Below, one piece after another: positions 8,135 to 16,597 of a DNA stretch of 64,000 nucleotides. This DNA is from CAZGSD01 sp964528305. Lineage in GTDB: Bacteria > Patescibacteriota > Gracilibacteria > UBA1369. A model generated the notes under the pieces. That model ran no database searches. It saw only the letters and a program-made list of their open reading frames with translations, and was not told the origin of the DNA. The position numbers and the translations under genes are program-made. The stretch lies in NCBI GenBank assembly GCA_964528305.1, contig CAZGSD010000001.1, positions 62,001-126,000 of the forward strand, given 5' to 3'. Each line of letters opens with the position of its first letter. Positions within the stretch are counted from its first letter, which is position 1.

Positions 8135-9088
8135 TTATAGGATAACCTTGAGATTGTTTCCAGGAATTGAGTATACCTGGGGGAATTTTCTAAACCAAGT
8201 TAATTGTCTTTTGGCGTAATTGCGGGTTTTTTGTTTGAATAAATTAGTGGCTTCGGATAGAGAGATTTCGCCCTGCAGGAAATCCCCTATTTCGCCATAA
8301 CCGAGTGAAGTCAGAGCCGGCAAATCACGACCGTATTTTTGCAGTAGAGCCTCTGTTTCCTCCACCAATCCAGTTGCCAATTGATGGTCAATACGTGCCT
8401 CGATACGCTGATAGAGCTCCTCGCGCGGCCAATCGACTTGCAGATAGAGCGTGTGATAGGGGGAATGGCCTTTCTGCGCCTGCTTGGGGGCGTCGGTGGC
8501 CATAGCTATTTCGATGGCGCGAATAACATAGCGCAAATTGCCTGGGTGAATGTCGTGGGCAGCCTGTGGATCCAGCCGCCGCAGGACTTGGTGAACGGCC
8601 TCGTTGCCCTGCTCCCGCGCCAGCTGCTCGTATTTTTGGCGTAAGTTCAAATCGGGTGTGGCGGCTGGTAGGTGATAATTTTGGGTAATGGCGCTGACAT
8701 AAAGTCCAGTACCACCGACCAGTATGGGCAGGTGGCCAGCTTGGTGGATTTTTTGAATCTGCTCATTAGCCAGTTTTTGAAAATCAGCTAGAGTAAAAAT
8801 CTGGTCTGGATTAACGCAATCCAGTAAATGGTGTGGAATGCCAGCCCGCTCCTCCAGGGTTGGCTTGGCTGTGCCGACATTCATTTCACGATAAACCTGC
8901 CTGGAATCCGCGGAGATGATTTCGCCATGGTAAGCCCGCGCCAAGGCTATACCCAAAGCTGTTTTGCCAGAAGCAGTGGGCCCGATGACAGCCAGTAGTG
9001 GAATTTTCTGCTGCGTGAGACTCTCCTCCAGATGGGACTGAATCAGACTAGTGAGTTGCGCGGCTGTAATAATGGTAGAAGTCGACAT
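8135..9088 (-). CDS. miaA: tRNA dimethylallyltransferase MiaA
   Basis: MiaA transfers the dimethylallyl group from DMAPP to N6 of A37 in tRNAs reading UNN codons. The P-loop GPTASGKT is at 36-43 and is followed by the family signature SADSRQVYREMNVGTAKP, then HHLLD, LVGGTGLYVSAI and the C-terminal KQKTRNYAKRQLTWFRK that contacts tRNA. I chose the ATG at 9088 (317 residues); a TTG at 9106 would add six residues. The N-terminus is about 30 residues longer than usual before the first strand. MiaB, which methylthiolates the same base, is encoded at 52-53.6 kb, so the ms2i6A pathway is complete here. Confidence 0.95.
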   Translation of the reverse strand: MSTSTIITAAQLTSLIQSHLEESLTQQKIPLLAVIGPTASGKTALGIALARAYHGEIISADSRQVYREMNVGTAKPTLEERAGIPHHLLDCVNPDQIFTLADFQKLANEQIQKIHQAGHLPILVGGTGLYVSAITQNYHLPAATPDLNLRQKYEQLAREQGNEAVHQVLRRLDPQAAHDIHPGNLRYVIRAIEIAMATDAPKQAQKGHSPYHTLYLQVDWPREELYQRIEARIDHQLATGLVEETEALLQKYGRDLPALTSLGYGEIGDFLQGEISLSEATNLFKQKTRNYAKRQLTWFRKFPQVYSIPGNNLKVIL

Positions 9089-9183
9089 GCATTGATTGTA
9101 GGACAATACTCACTTTATTTCTACTTTACAATGTAGTAGACTGCCGGTGTGAGTTATATTTTATTATTTAAAATAAAAAAATT

Positions 9184-9429
9184 ATGATGAAGCATAAAGG
9201 AGTTTGCTGGGTACTGGTACTTTTGGTGGTGGTAGGAGCTTTGAACTGGGGACTGGTTGGTTTGGGTGGACTGATGGGCAGCGACTGGAATGTAGTACAT
9301 CTGCTACTGGGCGGCGTTTCTTCTGTATTGGAAAATGTTGTTTATCTTTTGGTTGGCCTTTCCGGATTGGGACTGCTCGCAGTACATTGCAACAATAAAG
9401 AGTGCGGCTGCATGAAGATGGGGAAATAG
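9184..9429 (+). CDS. DUF378 family small membrane protein
   Basis: 81 residues. It matches the DUF378 pattern: VVVGALNWGLVGLGG in the first membrane helix, then a short loop and a second helix VVYLLVGLSGLGLLAVH. The function of the family is unknown. The C-terminal tail has three cysteines (HCNNKECGCMK), an atypical metal-binding or disulfide-capable ending. Two adjacent ATG codons are possible starts; there is no Shine-Dalgarno sequence. It is a single-gene unit with its own terminator, divergent from miaA. Confidence 0.85.
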   Translation: MMKHKGVCWVLVLLVVVGALNWGLVGLGGLMGSDWNVVHLLLGGVSSVLENVVYLLVGLSGLGLLAVHCNNKECGCMKMGK

Positions 9430-9447
9430 TTTTTTGATTTGATATGT

Positions 9448-9483
9448 AAAAGCGCCTGTTCCGCTGGAGCATGCGCTTTTTTT
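9448..9483 (+). terminator. Intrinsic terminator after the DUF378 gene
   Basis: AAAAGCGC pairs with GCGCTTTT, and TGTTCC continues the pairing with GGAGCA after one mismatch, leaving a 3-base loop. A run of seven or more T follows. The A-run at the other side means it could also act on the minus strand. Confidence 0.8.
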
Positions 9484-9748
9484 ATAATGATTGGGCTTAA
9501 AATCTTGTGGCAGCAGAACAACGTCAAAAGTATTAATTAATTGGTCTGCACGTGCATTTGAAAACGACATGATATTGCCGGCTCGTCCACAAAAGCTTGA
9601 AACACTTGTTCACGTGAACAAGTTCGCATAAGAATTTATAGAAACTTTTGGGTCTTGGTGTAATAGAATGAAATATGTCACCCTAGTCACACTCCCTGCT
9701 AAGCCTCAATTCCGCTTGACTACCCGCCCACCCATGTATTAGATTACC
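9484..9748. other. Gene-free stretch with two CACGTG-centred palindromes
   Basis: No coding sequence is credible here. A 10-bp palindrome TGCACGTGCA lies at 9547-9556, and a perfect 20-bp palindrome lies at 9604-9623 (arms ACTTGTTCAC / GTGAACAAGT). Both are centred on CACGTG, 63-64 bases apart. The spacing and the position 330-400 bases upstream of rplJ suggest regulator-binding sites for the ribosomal-protein transcript, whose promoter I could not place with confidence. Confidence 0.5.
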
Positions 9749-9808
9749 TCCGTCAAAGACAGTAGGTAGGCGCGGAATAGGTCGTGCCGTAAAACCCTAC
9801 CGAGACGC
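9749..9808 (+). promoter_or_regulatory. Ribosomal protein L10 leader (autoregulatory RNA)
   Basis: The RNA begins CCGUCAAAGACAGUAGGU and closes with CCUACCGAGACG, matching the conserved core of bacterial L10 leaders as in Bacillus rplJ (CCGUCAAAGAC...AGGU / ACCU...GAGACGG). CGUC (9751-9754) pairs with GACG (9804-9807), GUAGG pairs with CCUAC, and an internal hairpin GGCGC (9769-9773)/GUGCC (9784-9788) is perfect. In known systems L10(L12)4 binds this kink-turn element and represses its own operon. Confidence 0.85.
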
Positions 9809-9903
9809 TAAAAGGCTTTTCAAAAGCTGCATTCGCAACCGGATCGACAGGGGTTTCTCTGATGATCGAGGCGATGGCAGACCGAATAGACCCCAAATAA
9901 GCG

Positions 9904-9935
9904 CTCAACTGTCCATGACAATTGAGTTTTTTTTT
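9904..9935 (+). terminator. Attenuator terminator upstream of rplJ
   Basis: CTCAA (9904-9908) pairs with TTGAG (9922-9926). After one mismatch the stem continues TGTC/GACA around a tight loop, and nine T follow (9927-9935). It lies between the L10 leader and the rplJ ATG, so read-through must be controlled. This fits transcription attenuation by L10 protein. Confidence 0.8.
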
Positions 9936-9952
9936 ATTAATTTGGTCAAATT

Positions 9953-10654
9953 ATGCCAATTACAAAATCACAAAAAGGCCAAATTCTGAAGGATTTGGAA
10001 GAGAAATTTTCCAGAGCCAAGTCTGTTTATTTCGCTGAGAACAAAGGTTTGAGCGTAAAAAACGTGACTGACCTGCGCCGCAAACTGCATGCAGAGGGCG
10101 TGGACATGGTGGTAGCGAAAAAGACATTGATGAAACTTGCTGCCAAAAATCAGAATTTACCTGAAATATCCGATGAAGTTATCCCCGGCCCAATCGCCGC
10201 GGTGATTGGCTATGGTGAAGACACCATATTGCCTTCCCGTCTGGTTAAGGAATTCGGAGATGGCGTGGAGAAAAAAGTGGAATTGACCGGTGGTATCATG
10301 GATGGGAAATTACTCAGCCGTGCACAGGCTATGGAACTAGCCTCATTGCCATCTAAGGTTCAATTACTGGCTCGCTTGGTTGGTACTATGAAAGCTCCTT
10401 TAACTGGTCTGTATATGATTTTCAAAGGACTTTCTGAGAAATCCCCTGCTGCTCCGGCCAGTGAAGCTCCGGCTGCCCAGGCCGTGACTGAAGCCCCTGA
10501 GATGTCTGCTGCGAGTGAAGCTGCCGCTGAGGTTGCAGCACCAGCCCAGACTGAAGTCACCGCTGAAGTATCAGCTCCAACTGAAGTTGCTACTGAAACC
10601 CCAGCTGCTGAATCCGGTGCAACAGATTCAACTGAAACTCCCGCTGCTGCCTAA
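9953..10654 (+). CDS. rplJ: Ribosomal protein L10 with long acidic tail
   Basis: 233 residues. L10 anchors the L7/L12 stalk to 23S rRNA. The N-terminal domain shows the usual KGLSVKNVTDLRRKLHAEGVDMVVAKKTLMKLA pattern, and the L12-binding helix follows near SKVQLLARLVGTMKAPL. After about residue 170 there is a low-complexity extension of about 60 residues rich in Ala, Glu, Pro and Thr that is absent from standard L10 proteins. The gene sits behind an L10 leader and attenuator and precedes rplL by 40 bases. The start has no Shine-Dalgarno sequence. Confidence 0.95.
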   Translation: MPITKSQKGQILKDLEEKFSRAKSVYFAENKGLSVKNVTDLRRKLHAEGVDMVVAKKTLMKLAAKNQNLPEISDEVIPGPIAAVIGYGEDTILPSRLVKEFGDGVEKKVELTGGIMDGKLLSRAQAMELASLPSKVQLLARLVGTMKAPLTGLYMIFKGLSEKSPAAPASEAPAAQAVTEAPEMSAASEAAAEVAAPAQTEVTAEVSAPTEVATETPAAESGATDSTETPAAA

Positions 10655-10694
10655 TTAGTTTACGTTTAATTATTTATCATTAATTATCAATCAA

Positions 10695-11081
10695 ATGTCT
10701 GAAATTACTTTAAGTAAAGATGCTGAAAAGATATTGGAAATGGTGGAGACACTAACAGTGCTCGACCTGGCCAATCTAGTTAAAGCCATGGAAGAAAAAT
10801 TCGGCGTTAGCGCCGCTGCTCCCATGATGATGGCGCCAGCCGCTGGTGGTGGTGCCGCTGCCGAAGAATCATCCACTGTGACTGTTATGCTAGCCAGTGG
10901 TGGTGGTCAAAAAATCGCCGTGATCAAAGTGGTACGTGAATTGACTGGTCTAGGCTTGAAAGAAGCCAAAGATCTGGTTGATGGCGCTCCAAAAGCCGTC
11001 AAAGAAGGCGTAGCACGAGCTGAAGGTGAAGAAATGAAGAAAAAATTGGAAGAAGCAGGTGCTACTGTGGAATTGAAGTAA
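10695..11081 (+). CDS. rplL: Ribosomal protein L7/L12
   Basis: 128 residues, the usual size. The N-terminal dimerisation helices (ILEMVETLTVLDLANLVKAMEEKFGV) are followed by an Ala/Gly/Met hinge and the C-terminal factor-binding domain (KIAVIKVVRELTGLGLKEAKDLVDGAPKAVKEGV). It forms the flexible stalk that recruits translation GTPases. It is co-transcribed with rplJ, followed by a strong terminator, and has an A/T-rich leader without a Shine-Dalgarno sequence. Confidence 0.97.
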   Translation: MSEITLSKDAEKILEMVETLTVLDLANLVKAMEEKFGVSAAAPMMMAPAAGGGAAAEESSTVTVMLASGGGQKIAVIKVVRELTGLGLKEAKDLVDGAPKAVKEGVARAEGEEMKKKLEEAGATVELK

Positions 11082-11101
11082 TTCCTGAGCTTCCTTTACT
11101 A

Positions 11102-11137
11102 AAAAGCTTGTCGAATCATATCGACAGGCTTTTTTTT
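11102..11137 (+). terminator. Intrinsic terminator of rplJ-rplL
   Basis: AAAAGCTTGTCGA pairs with TCGACAGGCTTTT (with G-U pairs) around a short loop, followed by eight T. It ends the ribosomal operon just before the pilus operon promoter. Confidence 0.85.
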
Positions 11138-11147
11138 ATGCCCGATT

Positions 11148-11158
11148 TGTGCTAAAAT
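11148..11158 (+). promoter_or_regulatory. Extended -10 promoter of the pilus operon
   Basis: TGTGCTAAAAT, the same core as at 37235-37244. The -10 hexamer TAAAAT is at 11153-11158 and the predicted start is near 11165, about 18 bases before the ATG at 11183. No convincing -35 box is seen because the upstream bases belong to the rplL terminator T-run. Confidence 0.6.
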
Positions 11159-11182
11159 AAAAGGATTTATTAATAAACAGCA

Positions 11183-13195
11183 ATGGAAAATATCAATCTT
11201 GGTGATATTAACCCAAGTAAAACTGGTGCCGATAAAGCGGCTGCAGCGGCTACTCCAGCCTCGAGCGGAAACGCTTCTGGTGGGGCAAAACCATCTTCAA
11301 TTTCTATTAATTTCACCCCCGTGCTGCCCGCGCAAAACAAGGCTGCAGCTGGTGCAGGCGCCACAGGACAGACCGGCACGGCTTCTGCCACTGATGGCAA
11401 AGCAAGTCCGGCCGTGATGAAACTTCTAGTTTCCAGGGATAATTTAAATAAAGTGTCAGCAGAAGCCGCGCCGGTGCAGGAGAAAAAAGGGTTTTTGGCT
11501 GGATTGTTTGGCAAAAAATCAGCATCCGCAGCAGAGAAACCGGTGGAAAAAGCTAAACCAAGTGGAGCTTGGGCTGGCTCACTCGATGTGAAGCGTGACG
11601 TGGGAGGTGCAGAAAAAACCGCTGCCCCCGCCAATGCCGTTAAATCACTAGAAGCAGCTGTGAAAACAAATCCTGTGGAAGTAAAAACTGAAGCTAAGCC
11701 AGCTACACAGGCTGCCCCAGCTAGTGTGGGGATTAAACTACCGGAAATTAAAATTGGCTCGCCTGCACCAGCTGCGACAGGCTCTACAACTGTGACTCCT
11801 GGTAAAGCCGCCCAGCCTGAATTTTTTGCCAGTACGGCCCTGCAAGAAAAAGCCGGTGTCAGTAAATTGATGGAAAACATCACTACCCAGAAGGCCCAAT
11901 TGGAAAAACCAAAAATTGAAGATTTACTGGGTAAAAAATCAGCTATTTTAGAAAAAAGCATAGAGCAAGAGACTCAATTGAAATTGAAGAAAAAGCTGCG
12001 CCTGGCGCAATCAATGATGGTCGCGAGTGCGGCTGTCGTACTAGCTGTGAATGGGTTTTTATATTATCAATTAAACCCGGCCCTAGACGTCGCGGGTGCG
12101 GTCAATTGGTCTTTTGACAACAATTTGCGCAATGATTTGTTTAATTTAAATCAAAATCTCAAGTCAGTGCAGACCGATTTAAATAAATATCGTTATCTGA
12201 CTGGGCAATTGTATCTGAATCAATTTGGCTATGAGAGCACACGCTTGATGGACTCAGTAGCGGCACTGGAAAATGCCCCGACAGCTCCGGAAAAAGCGGA
12301 AATACAAAGTGTCGTAGAGGAGGCGAAAAATCGTCTACCTGCTTTACTGGATGGTGTGAAAAAAAATCTGGCACTACCGGTGGTAGTGGAAACACAAGCC
12401 ACACGTGGTGAAGAAGTGGTGGACCCTTTGATGGTTGAGCAAGAATTCCAACGTGAGTTGAAGCAGGCTATCAATGCCGAGAAACGCTCTGTGCGTGAAG
12501 CTGGAGCGCAAAGCGGACTGGATTTGCCAGTGAGCGCACTTTCCTTTTTTGATAATGCTGCCAAGCTGGTTGGTAATAGCAAACTGACGGCCAACATTAA
12601 AAAGAAAACCAGCGAAGGTTTTAAAGCTGACCTGGCCCAATATGTTGAAAATAATGATGCTGCGCAGCGTGAAGCCTTCCGCACTTTTATCGATGATTTA
12701 TTGGCTTCCACTAAAGTTAATTTAGCAACAATTAGTAATCTGCGTAATGCTCGTATACGCTGGTCAGAGGTAATTAACCGTCTGGAACAAATCACAAACA
12801 AAGTTAATGCTGATCATAATAGTGGAAAAGGTTCCAGCAATGCCAGCTCCATAGAATACTCCAGTTTGGATTTCAATGCTGAGAATGGCCGAATAACATT
12901 GAGTGGGGTTAACACTACTCAGAGTGGAACCAATCGCGAGGTAGTGACTTATTTGCTGGAGGCTTTGGAAGCAGCGCCTGAATTTAAAAATGTTTCCAAT
13001 AGATCTTTCCCGGTCGCCAAAATCACTACGCCATCCGGTGGAGTGTCTTATAGTTTGAATTTTAAGATAGATATGGAAGTAGAAAAGGGCTCATTTTCTC
13101 AAATGAATACTCCAATCGCTAATTTATCCAAAGCTGTGGCGCCTGTAAGCGCTCCGGCTGCGGAAAGCAAAGTACCCGTTAAACGCAATCAATAA
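11183..13195 (+). CDS. Type IV pilus assembly protein, PilN-like, with long N-terminal extension
   Basis: 670 residues. Residues 1-265 are low-complexity and rich in Ala, Lys and Pro, and probably disordered in the cytoplasm. One membrane helix lies at about 275-296 (SMMVASAAVVLAVNGFLYY). The rest is helical, and the C-terminus shows the PilN-type ferredoxin-like pattern (INRLEQI ... SLDFNAENGRITLSGV ... VVTYLLEALEAAPEFKNV). In type IV pili PilN pairs with PilO and links cytoplasmic PilM to the motor; no PilM gene is in the window. A PilO-like gene follows by 2 bases. The assignment is by C-terminal pattern and context. Confidence 0.65.
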   Translation: MENINLGDINPSKTGADKAAAAATPASSGNASGGAKPSSISINFTPVLPAQNKAAAGAGATGQTGTASATDGKASPAVMKLLVSRDNLNKVSAEAAPVQEKKGFLAGLFGKKSASAAEKPVEKAKPSGAWAGSLDVKRDVGGAEKTAAPANAVKSLEAAVKTNPVEVKTEAKPATQAAPASVGIKLPEIKIGSPAPAATGSTTVTPGKAAQPEFFASTALQEKAGVSKLMENITTQKAQLEKPKIEDLLGKKSAILEKSIEQETQLKLKKKLRLAQSMMVASAAVVLAVNGFLYYQLNPALDVAGAVNWSFDNNLRNDLFNLNQNLKSVQTDLNKYRYLTGQLYLNQFGYESTRLMDSVAALENAPTAPEKAEIQSVVEEAKNRLPALLDGVKKNLALPVVVETQATRGEEVVDPLMVEQEFQRELKQAINAEKRSVREAGAQSGLDLPVSALSFFDNAAKLVGNSKLTANIKKKTSEGFKADLAQYVENNDAAQREAFRTFIDDLLASTKVNLATISNLRNARIRWSEVINRLEQITNKVNADHNSGKGSSNASSIEYSSLDFNAENGRITLSGVNTTQSGTNREVVTYLLEALEAAPEFKNVSNRSFPVAKITTPSGGVSYSLNFKIDMEVEKGSFSQMNTPIANLSKAVAPVSAPAAESKVPVKRNQ

Positions 13196-13197
13196 TT

Positions 13198-13878
13198 ATG
13201 GCTAATATATTAGTTACAAAAAGGAGAATGCAGCAGGGCATAGTGAAATATGCGCTATTAACTGCCGGCATACTATTAATAGGTGGATATTTCGGTTATC
13301 AAGGGGTGATGGAATATCAAACTGCCAGTAAAGCCTTAGCCACGGAAAAGGTGAAATTAGCTGAATTGAAAAATTCGGCAGACAAAGTGAAACAGGAATA
13401 TGGTGATTTGAAGAAAGACATGGATAAAGCTAATTCGGGTGTAAATGAAGTAATAGACAAAATACTTCCATCCAATGAGGACTTTACCAATCTGGCCCGC
13501 GCCCTGGACAAGTATTTCCTGGGTACTAATAGCAGCCAAGCCCCGATGTTCCTGAGCGACTTGCGTTTCGCCGCAGCGCGGGCCGGAACGGGTGATTTTT
13601 CCATACTGCCTATGGCTATGAATGTGAATGGCAATGAAGTTGGCCTCAAAAACTTCCTTAATTTCATTGAAGCAAGCGGTGATCTGAATGACGGTTCCCG
13701 ACTGCTGGACGTCGCTACTATTACTCTGAATTATCAGAATAAACAGGCGGCGAGTGATGAAAAAGAAGATTCTACTCCAGTGCCAGCTTCCCTGGCTGCC
13801 CCAAGGGAAATCAACGCTTCAGTTAATTTAAATGCTTATTTTCAAAAACCGTTGGAAAGTAACAATGCCAAACAATAA
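13198..13878 (+). CDS. Type IV pilus assembly protein, PilO-like
   Basis: 226 residues. A short basic N-terminus, one membrane helix at about 18-38, a coiled coil (about 40-85: KALATEKVKLAELKNSADKVKQEY), then a ferredoxin-like domain (ILPMAMNVNGNEVGLKNFLNFIEASG) typical of PilO/GspM. It is expected to form a dimer with the upstream PilN-like protein at the inner side of the pilus machine. The gene starts 2 bases after the previous stop and ends 2 bases before the ATPase gene, so the operon is tight. Confidence 0.75.
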   Translation: MANILVTKRRMQQGIVKYALLTAGILLIGGYFGYQGVMEYQTASKALATEKVKLAELKNSADKVKQEYGDLKKDMDKANSGVNEVIDKILPSNEDFTNLARALDKYFLGTNSSQAPMFLSDLRFAAARAGTGDFSILPMAMNVNGNEVGLKNFLNFIEASGDLNDGSRLLDVATITLNYQNKQAASDEKEDSTPVPASLAAPREINASVNLNAYFQKPLESNNAKQ

Positions 13879-13880
13879 CA

Positions 13881-15266
13881 ATGGAGAATCAGGACAATAA
13901 TAATCAGGTGAACACGGCGGCGGCCGGCGAAATGGCGGCTGTCAATGCCGGCCCGGCGATCGCCAGTGCGGTCGTAGAGGGTGGCGCGCCCGTGGCGGCA
14001 CCGGCCGCCGCTCCGATCAACCCAAAACTGCAATTACTGCAGGATGCTATTTTGTCCGGAAATATTCCTCAAATGGTTTTGAATGTGATCAGTTATGCTC
14101 TGGATATGCGCTCTTCGGATATACATATAGAACCGGAGACTTTTACCGTGCGTCTGCGTTATCGCGTGGATGGTGTACTGAGGCAGATAGTGGAATATCC
14201 GCTAAACATCCATCCGGCCGTAGTTTCCCGCATCAAAATCATGTCCAATTTGAAAATTGATGAACAGCGCATTCCACAGGATGGACGCTGTGAGGTGACC
14301 ACCAAGGACAATCGTGAAATGGATTTGCGTGTTTCGACACTGCCAACAGTTAATGGTGAAAAGATAGTAATGCGTATTCAGGATAAATCCCGTAAAATTC
14401 CTGATCTACCAGCGCTGGGTCTGGATCCACACAATTTCCAGCTGCTGACCGAAGCTTTGGATTTACCCAATGGCATTATTCTCACTACTGGCCCGACCGG
14501 TTCTGGTAAAACAACTACGCTTTACTCGGCTTTGAGCCGCCTCAATAGTGTGGATGTGAATATTTTGACTATCGAAGACCCGGTGGAAATTCAAATGGAT
14601 GGCTTGAATCAAAGCCAGGTGCATCCGGACATTGATTATACTTTTGCCTATGGTTTGCGTACGGCACTGCGCCAGGATCCAGATATAATAATGGTGGGTG
14701 AAATTCGTGATCAGGAGACCATTCAGACGGCCATCGAAGCCTCGCTGACCGGACATCTGGTGCTTTCTACCATACATACCAATAGTGCCATCGAAACTTT
14801 GACCCGTATTGATAATCTGGGAGTACCGCCATTTTTGATGGCTTCGACCATAGAATTGATTATTGCCCAACGTCTGGTGCGCCGACTTTGCCAAAAATGC
14901 AAAGTGGTGGATCAGCCGGATGAAGCGATGCTGCGCCGTATCAAATTAGCTCTGGATAATATCGGCGTTCCTGGAATGGTGAGCAAAGAACAAATAGACA
15001 AACCTGTTTGCTATCGGGGTAGCCCGAGCGGATGTAGCGAATGTGATGGCATAGGCTACAAAGGTCGTGTCGGTTTATATGAAATCATGCGTATGAATAA
15101 TGAAATACGCCGAATGATTCTGGATAAAGCATCTGCTTTGGAAATAGAGAAAACCGCTATGAAAGGTGGGATGGTCACTCTGGAACAGGATGGTGTGTTG
15201 AAAGTTTTGCAGGGACTGACTTCACTAGAAGAAATATATCGCGTAGCCAAAAGAATGGAATTATAG
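13881..15266 (+). CDS. pilB: Type IV pilus / type II secretion ATPase PilB (GspE family)
   Basis: 461 residues. This hexameric cytoplasmic ATPase powers pilus extension. The Walker A motif GPTGSGKTT is at 204-212, the Asp box (TIEDPVEIQMDGLNQSQVH) follows, the Walker B MVGEIRD is near 271-277, and the His box LVLSTIHTN comes next. Four cysteines of the C-terminal zinc element are present (CQKC near 337-340, CSEC near 385-388). The protein lacks the large N-terminal N1E domain of classical PilB and instead has a short Ala-rich leader of about 45 residues. PilT (retraction) is not seen in the window. Confidence 0.93.
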   Translation: MENQDNNNQVNTAAAGEMAAVNAGPAIASAVVEGGAPVAAPAAAPINPKLQLLQDAILSGNIPQMVLNVISYALDMRSSDIHIEPETFTVRLRYRVDGVLRQIVEYPLNIHPAVVSRIKIMSNLKIDEQRIPQDGRCEVTTKDNREMDLRVSTLPTVNGEKIVMRIQDKSRKIPDLPALGLDPHNFQLLTEALDLPNGIILTTGPTGSGKTTTLYSALSRLNSVDVNILTIEDPVEIQMDGLNQSQVHPDIDYTFAYGLRTALRQDPDIIMVGEIRDQETIQTAIEASLTGHLVLSTIHTNSAIETLTRIDNLGVPPFLMASTIELIIAQRLVRRLCQKCKVVDQPDEAMLRRIKLALDNIGVPGMVSKEQIDKPVCYRGSPSGCSECDGIGYKGRVGLYEIMRMNNEIRRMILDKASALEIEKTAMKGGMVTLEQDGVLKVLQGLTSLEEIYRVAKRMEL

Positions 15267-15276
15267 CTAAAAAACT

Positions 15277-16560
15277 ATGGCAGAAAGACAAACAAAAGGG
15301 TTTTATCAGAACATGGAGTCACAGGAAACTTTTAGTGTGAATTCGGCCGCTGTGGCAGCCGGTGAAAAAAACGAAGGTCTGGTGATGAATATCGGTTTGG
15401 ATAATCAAAAAACCAAGCGCATTTTCCTGAACAGATCGGGGTTGGCTGGGCGTTATACCGGTAACAGCCTGCTAGATGGATTAGCCAGATTGAATGAATA
15501 TTTTATCGACCATGGCAAAATCAAGGTGAAGGAAATAGCCGTGACTTTTCGTCTGCTGGCCACCATGATCAATGCTGGTATACCGCTGATCAAATCACTC
15601 AATACTTTGGGTGCGCAGTCGGATAAAAATCTCAAATTGCAGCGCGTACTGTTTGATTTGGCCCATCAAATTGAAATGGGTAATAGTTTGTCTACCGCCC
15701 TGGAAAAATACCCGGACGTGTTTGCACCATCACAAATCGGAGCCATACATGCCGGTGAGGCTTCTGGACAATTAAATAAAACTTTTAAAAATCTAGCGGA
15801 CGAGGCCGAGAAATCGGCTTCCATAGCTGGCAAAGTCAAAGGCGCTTTGATTTATCCTGTGGTGATTTTGACGCTGATGTTTGGTGTGATTTTTTTGATG
15901 ATGCTTTTGGTGGTGCCGCAGATTTCCAAATTGTATGTGGATTCCGGTAAGGAATTGCCGGCCGCCACGCAGATACTGATCAACATGAGTGATTTCACGG
16001 TGGCTTACTGGTGGGCGATGATTGCTGGTGTGGTGGCGGTGGTGGCGGCTGTGCTGGCCTGGAAGAAAACTCGCTCCGGACAGTATTATTGGGATTTGAT
16101 GATGATAAACATACCAGTGTTTGGCGATTTGGTGAAAAAATCCACTTTATCCAAATTTTCCTATGCTTTTGGCAATTTGCTGGGATCAGGCGTGCCTATC
16201 ATCAAGGCCATGGAAATTGTTTCAGCGGCAGTGGGAAATGAAGTTTATCGACGTCGTTTTCTGCTGACAGCCGAGGACATGAAAAGTGGTATACCGATGG
16301 CGGAAAATCTGTCTAACAGCAAACTTTTTCCGGCCATGCTGGTCAATATGATAGAGGTGGGTGAACAGACCGCCCAGCTGGAAATGGTCACACAAAAAAT
16401 TGCTGAATTTTATAATGAAGAAGTGAATAATTCGGTCAATGCCCTGACCAAAATCATGGAACCTCTAATCATAGTGGTAGTGGGAGCGACAGTCGGCGGG
16501 TTAGTGGCGGCCGTAATGCTACCTATTATACAGTTGACAGACATCACCGGAGTGGCGTAA
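15277..16560 (+). CDS. pilC: Type IV pilus inner-membrane platform protein PilC (GspF family)
   Basis: 427 residues with two repeated GspF domains. The first (FRLLATMINAGIPLIKSLNTL ... GNSLSTALEKYPDVFAPSQIGAIHAGEASGQL) leads to a membrane helix around 195-212. The second (LSKFSYAFGNLLGSGVPIIKAMEIV ... LFPAMLVNMIEVGEQTAQLE) leads to the C-terminal helix (LIIVVVGATVGGLVAAVMLPII). It is the platform on which PilB acts to polymerise pilin. The N-terminal 75 residues are an unusual extension. The gene follows pilB by 10 bases. Confidence 0.93.
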   Translation: MAERQTKGFYQNMESQETFSVNSAAVAAGEKNEGLVMNIGLDNQKTKRIFLNRSGLAGRYTGNSLLDGLARLNEYFIDHGKIKVKEIAVTFRLLATMINAGIPLIKSLNTLGAQSDKNLKLQRVLFDLAHQIEMGNSLSTALEKYPDVFAPSQIGAIHAGEASGQLNKTFKNLADEAEKSASIAGKVKGALIYPVVILTLMFGVIFLMMLLVVPQISKLYVDSGKELPAATQILINMSDFTVAYWWAMIAGVVAVVAAVLAWKKTRSGQYYWDLMMINIPVFGDLVKKSTLSKFSYAFGNLLGSGVPIIKAMEIVSAAVGNEVYRRRFLLTAEDMKSGIPMAENLSNSKLFPAMLVNMIEVGEQTAQLEMVTQKIAEFYNEEVNNSVNALTKIMEPLIIVVVGATVGGLVAAVMLPIIQLTDITGVA

Positions 16561-16597
16561 ATAGTGCTGTATTAAAATTTGTACAGATATTTTACCA

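Noticed and set aside
9841..9902. GGATCGACAGGGG as a tmRNA 5' end
   Set aside because: Resembles the tmRNA GATTCGACGGG box, but no tRNA-like acceptor, tag frame or TTCGA arm follows before rplJ.
11170..11961. 263-codon minus-strand gene
   Set aside because: Antisense shadow of the Ala/Pro-rich part of the PilN-like gene; it shows only composition, no domain.
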